Positions 61,767 to 64,000 of a stretch of DNA of 64,000 nt are shown in pieces; the stretch's first letter is position 1, and each line of letters starts with the position of its first letter. A model generated the notes under the pieces. The model did no database searches, was not told the DNA's origin, and saw only the letters and a program-made list of their open reading frames with translations. The DNA lies in NCBI GenBank assembly GCA_024642505.1, contig JAHEAZ010000001.1:1-64000 (forward strand). Direction: 5' to 3'. Source of the DNA: Gammaproteobacteria bacterium (GTDB lineage Bacteria > Pseudomonadota > Gammaproteobacteria > Steroidobacterales > Steroidobacteraceae). A program made the translations under genes and the position numbers.

Positions 61767-63091
61767 CAGACGAACTCCTTGATGACGTCTCGATCTGGCA
61801 GCCGTCCTACCACCAGCTCCTCGATATGGCGCCGGAGTTCGGGCAGGGCAACGCGCGCGACCACGTCCTCGCAAAAGGCGAATGTCAGCAGGCCGCGGGC
61901 CGTCTCGGGGTCGATGCCGCGCGAGAGCAGGTAGAACAACTGGTTGGTGTCCAGCGAGCCGGTCGTCGCACCGTGGCTGCACTTGACGTCGTCGGTGAGG
62001 ATCTCCAGCTGGGGACGCGCGTTGATTTCCGCCAGCGGTGACAGTATGAGGTTTCGGCTCGACTGGCGGGAGTCAGCCTTGCTCGCGCCTGCTCCGACCA
62101 CGATGCGACCGTTGAACGAGCCGCGGCCGCGGCCGGTGGCCACGCCACGCACCAGTTCGTTGGAGCGAGTATGCGGCGCGACGTGCTCGATGACCGTGTA
62201 CAGGTCGGCGAGCCGCGATACGTCAACCATGAACAAGCCATGAAGCTCGCATGCGGCGCCGGGCCCCTCCAGTCGGACACAGATGTTGCTGCGCAGGATC
62301 CGTCCACCGAGCATGAACAGCTGCTGGCGGTAAAGGCTGTCCCGCGCCTGTCCGGCCTGGATGGTTTCCACATGAACGGAATTCTCGCCCTGCTGGAACA
62401 GGCGCAAGTGTTCTACCGATGCGCCTTCGGCCAACGTGACTTCGCAGGCCACGTTGGACAGCGACGCGGCCTCGCTGCTGCTGATGAAGTGCTCGATCAA
62501 CTGCAGCCGGCTGGCGCTGCCGGCCTCGACCAGAACTCGCGCGTGTGACGCCTCCCTGCCGGTGTCGATGTGCACGACGTACAGGGGTCCAGACGGCGTC
62601 GCCCCGTCGGGTACGCGGATTACGATGCCATCGTCGACAAAAGCCTCCGCCAGCAGGGCAAAGCGGTCGTCAGCGTCGTCGCCGGGCACTCGCAGCGCAC
62701 GTGAGAGGGATTCGGGATCCCTCTCGATGACGGCGGCGAGGCTCTCAGCGGTCAGCCCGGAGTCGCCACCTATCGCCGACAGATCGTCGGCGAACCGCCC
62801 GTCGATGAGGACGACGGTATTGGCTGGCGCCAATCCGGAAAGTGCTCCGGCGAGCAGCTCGCCAGGGGCTCGCGAGCGGTCGGACAAGCCGAAATTGCGG
62901 CGGTCGATCTCGGCCCAGTCGAGGTACTTCCAGTTCTCGTCGCGCCGGTCGGGCAAGCCACGCGCGAGCAGGCGGTCCAGGGCCACTCTCCGCCGCCGAT
63001 CCCACGCGGCTCCGCCGCGCAGCCGACCGCGCGCCGCCAGGTGGGCCTGCTCGATGCGCTCGAGTGTCGAACCACGGTTAGCCACGCTCAT
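61766..63091 (-). CDS. sufD: Fe-S cluster assembly protein SufD
   Basis: Partner of SufB in the SufBC2D scaffold. A helical N-terminus (RVALDRLLARGLPDRRDENW) leads to a right-handed beta-helix: ALVEAGSASRLQLIEHF-type strands, SRQSSRNLILSPLAEINARP, and QLEILTDDVKCSHGATTGSL with the conserved Cys/His, then LFYLLSRGIDPETARGLLTF. Length 441 aa. The start at 63091 overlaps sufC by 4 nt. Confidence 0.95.
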   Translation of the reverse strand: MSVANRGSTLERIEQAHLAARGRLRGGAAWDRRRRVALDRLLARGLPDRRDENWKYLDWAEIDRRNFGLSDRSRAPGELLAGALSGLAPANTVVLIDGRFADDLSAIGGDSGLTAESLAAVIERDPESLSRALRVPGDDADDRFALLAEAFVDDGIVIRVPDGATPSGPLYVVHIDTGREASHARVLVEAGSASRLQLIEHFISSSEAASLSNVACEVTLAEGASVEHLRLFQQGENSVHVETIQAGQARDSLYRQQLFMLGGRILRSNICVRLEGPGAACELHGLFMVDVSRLADLYTVIEHVAPHTRSNELVRGVATGRGRGSFNGRIVVGAGASKADSRQSSRNLILSPLAEINARPQLEILTDDVKCSHGATTGSLDTNQLFYLLSRGIDPETARGLLTFAFCEDVVARVALPELRRHIEELVVGRLPDRDVIKEFV

Positions 63092-63864
63092 GCTGCGGCC
63101 GCCTCCTGGCGCACCCAATCGTAGCCGCGCCGCTCCAGTTCGCGCGCCAGGTCCTTGTCGCCGGACTTGATGATCCTGCCTGAGGCGAGCACATGCACAC
63201 GGTCGGGAACGATGTAATCGAGCAGGCGCTGGTAATGCGTGACCATGACGATGGCGCGCTCGTCGTGCCGCAGGCTGTTCACCCCGTTGGCGACGACCTT
63301 GAGTGCGTCGATGTCGAGTCCAGAATCAGTTTCGTCGAGGAGTGCGAGGATGGGCTCCAGGACCGTCATCTGCAGCACCTCGTTGCGTTTCTTTTCGCCG
63401 CCGGAGAACCCCTCGTTGACGCCCCGGTTCAGGAAGCTCTCATCCATTTGCATGAGCTTCATCTTTTCGCGCACCAGGCCGAGGAACTCGAAGGCATCAA
63501 CCTCGGGCTGGCCGCGATGCTTGCGAAGCGCATTTAGCGCGGCCTTAAGCAGGTAGACGTTGTTGACGCCGGGGATTTCAACAGGATACTGGAATGCCAG
63601 GAACACACCGGCGCGTGCCCGCTCCTCGGTCGGCAGGTCGAGCAGGTTGCGGCCGAGGTAGGTGACCTTGCCCGACACGACTTCGTAGTCGGGGCGACCG
63701 GCGAGCACGCCTGCGAGCGTGCTCTTGCCGGAGCCGTTCGGACCCATGATGGCGTGCACCTCGCCGGCGCGGATTTCGAGCGAGATGCCGTTCAGGATCT
63801 TGTGCGAGCCGACCTTGGCATGAAGGTCCTCGACGCTAAGGATGATTTCGCCCTTGGCAGGCAT
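63088..63864 (-). CDS. sufC: Fe-S cluster assembly ATPase SufC
   Basis: ABC-type ATPase subunit without membrane domain. MGPNGSGKSTLAGVLAGRPD (Walker A), VFLAFQYPVEIPGV (Q-loop), EGFSGGEKKRNEVLQM (ABC signature), LALLDETDSGLDIDALKVVA (Walker B and D-loop), and VMVTHYQRLLDYIVPDRVHV. Length 258 aa. Lies 21 nt after sufB. Confidence 0.97.
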   Translation of the reverse strand: MPAKGEIILSVEDLHAKVGSHKILNGISLEIRAGEVHAIMGPNGSGKSTLAGVLAGRPDYEVVSGKVTYLGRNLLDLPTEERARAGVFLAFQYPVEIPGVNNVYLLKAALNALRKHRGQPEVDAFEFLGLVREKMKLMQMDESFLNRGVNEGFSGGEKKRNEVLQMTVLEPILALLDETDSGLDIDALKVVANGVNSLRHDERAIVMVTHYQRLLDYIVPDRVHVLASGRIIKSGDKDLARELERRGYDWVRQEAAAA

Positions 63865-63885
63865 GGTTTGGTCTCCGTTTGTCCG

Positions 63886-64000
63886 TCAGCCGACCGAGCC
63901 TTCCAGGCTTACGGCCAGCAGGTTCTGGGCCTCCACCGCGAACTCCATCGGGAGTTCCTTGAAGACCGTCTTGCAAAAGCCGTTCACGATCATGTTGACC
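63886..64000 (-). CDS. sufB: SufB, C-terminal end (gene runs off the window)
   Basis: The last 37 codons read [20 protein letters not shown] then [15 protein letters not shown] and stop. This is the conserved SufB C-terminus, [31 protein letters not shown]. The remainder lies beyond the right edge. It opens the visible part of the suf operon B-C-D-S-U-T. Confidence 0.93.
   Translation of the reverse strand, partial: VNMIVNGFCKTVFKELPMEFAVEAQNLLAVSLEGSVG

Overview
The window is about 64 kb of high-GC, gene-dense chromosome from a gammaproteobacterium. The evidence is the classic syntenic blocks: pcnB-folK-panBC; nnr-tsaE-amiC-mutL-miaA-hfq-hflX-hflK-hflC-purA; rnr-rlmB-rpsF-rpsR-rplI-dnaB-alr-radA; and ypjD-ffh-rpsP-rimM-trmD-rplS. 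The fatty acyl-CoA reductase closely resembles the Marinobacter type as I remember it, and a TonB-dependent receptor and a wax ester synthase are also present, so a free-living and perhaps marine or hydrocarbon/lipid-rich lifestyle is plausible. I cannot name the genus from sequence alone. There is no integrase, transposase, prophage, CRISPR array or recognisable defence island: this is mostly core chromosome with a few accessory insertions.

Layout. (1) 1-4.5 kb: tRNA-Glu(CTC) with its own promoter on the minus strand, then pcnB, folK, a deoxynucleoside kinase, panB and panC in one tight plus-strand operon. (2) 4.5-17.3 kb: queG on the minus strand; then a long plus-strand run for NAD(P)HX repair, t6A synthesis, cell-wall amidase, mismatch repair, tRNA modification, Hfq, HflX, HflKC and PurA. 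(3) 17.3-26.7 kb: an accessory lipid-storage region with a conserved hypothetical, a patatin-like lipase, a phasin, a TPR-like protein, a WS/DGAT acyltransferase, a two-domain fatty acyl-CoA reductase and a TonB-dependent receptor. Together the enzymes are enough in principle to reduce acyl-CoA to fatty alcohol, esterify it, coat a granule and hydrolyse it again. (4) 26.8-35.6 kb: tRNA-Leu(CAG) with a near-consensus promoter, then rnr, rlmB, the rpsF ribosomal operon, dnaB, alr and a DUF302 protein. (5) 35.6-38.1 kb: a minus-strand Ser/Thr kinase, PP2C phosphatase and FHA signalling triad. (6) 38.3-47.3 kb: radA, a CBS-domain membrane protein, ypjD, the SRP/ribosome operon ffh-rpsP-rimM-trmD-rplS with a clear terminator, and sppA. 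(7) 47.3-57.7 kb: the threonine catabolic pair kbl-tdh, hslR, small accessory genes, a YhhQ-type queuosine-precursor transporter, a thioredoxin-fold chaperone, a DUF481 outer-membrane protein, a Nudix hydrolase, an Lrp-type regulator and divergent putA. (8) 57.7-64 kb: an SPFH protein with a ribbon-helix-helix partner under a 28-nt dyad, and the suf operon sufB(partial)-C-D-S-U-T followed by a translationally coupled sixA-like phosphatase.

The most interesting unexplained structures are: the SPFH-RHH pair with its AT-rich dyad operator; the 32-bp perfect palindrome between the divergent wax-ester genes; three loci of GGGGACAGT-type palindromic repeats, one of which supplies the end of queG; local low-GC patches inside sufU and the PP2C gene; an RGD-rich tandem-repeat tail on ribosomal protein S6; an acidic insertion in PcnB; and a ten-codon leader reading frame with a strong Shine-Dalgarno sequence just upstream of hfq. 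I did not find a convincing wholly new multi-gene system. The strongest candidates for follow-up are the SPFH-RHH locus and the lipid-storage cluster.
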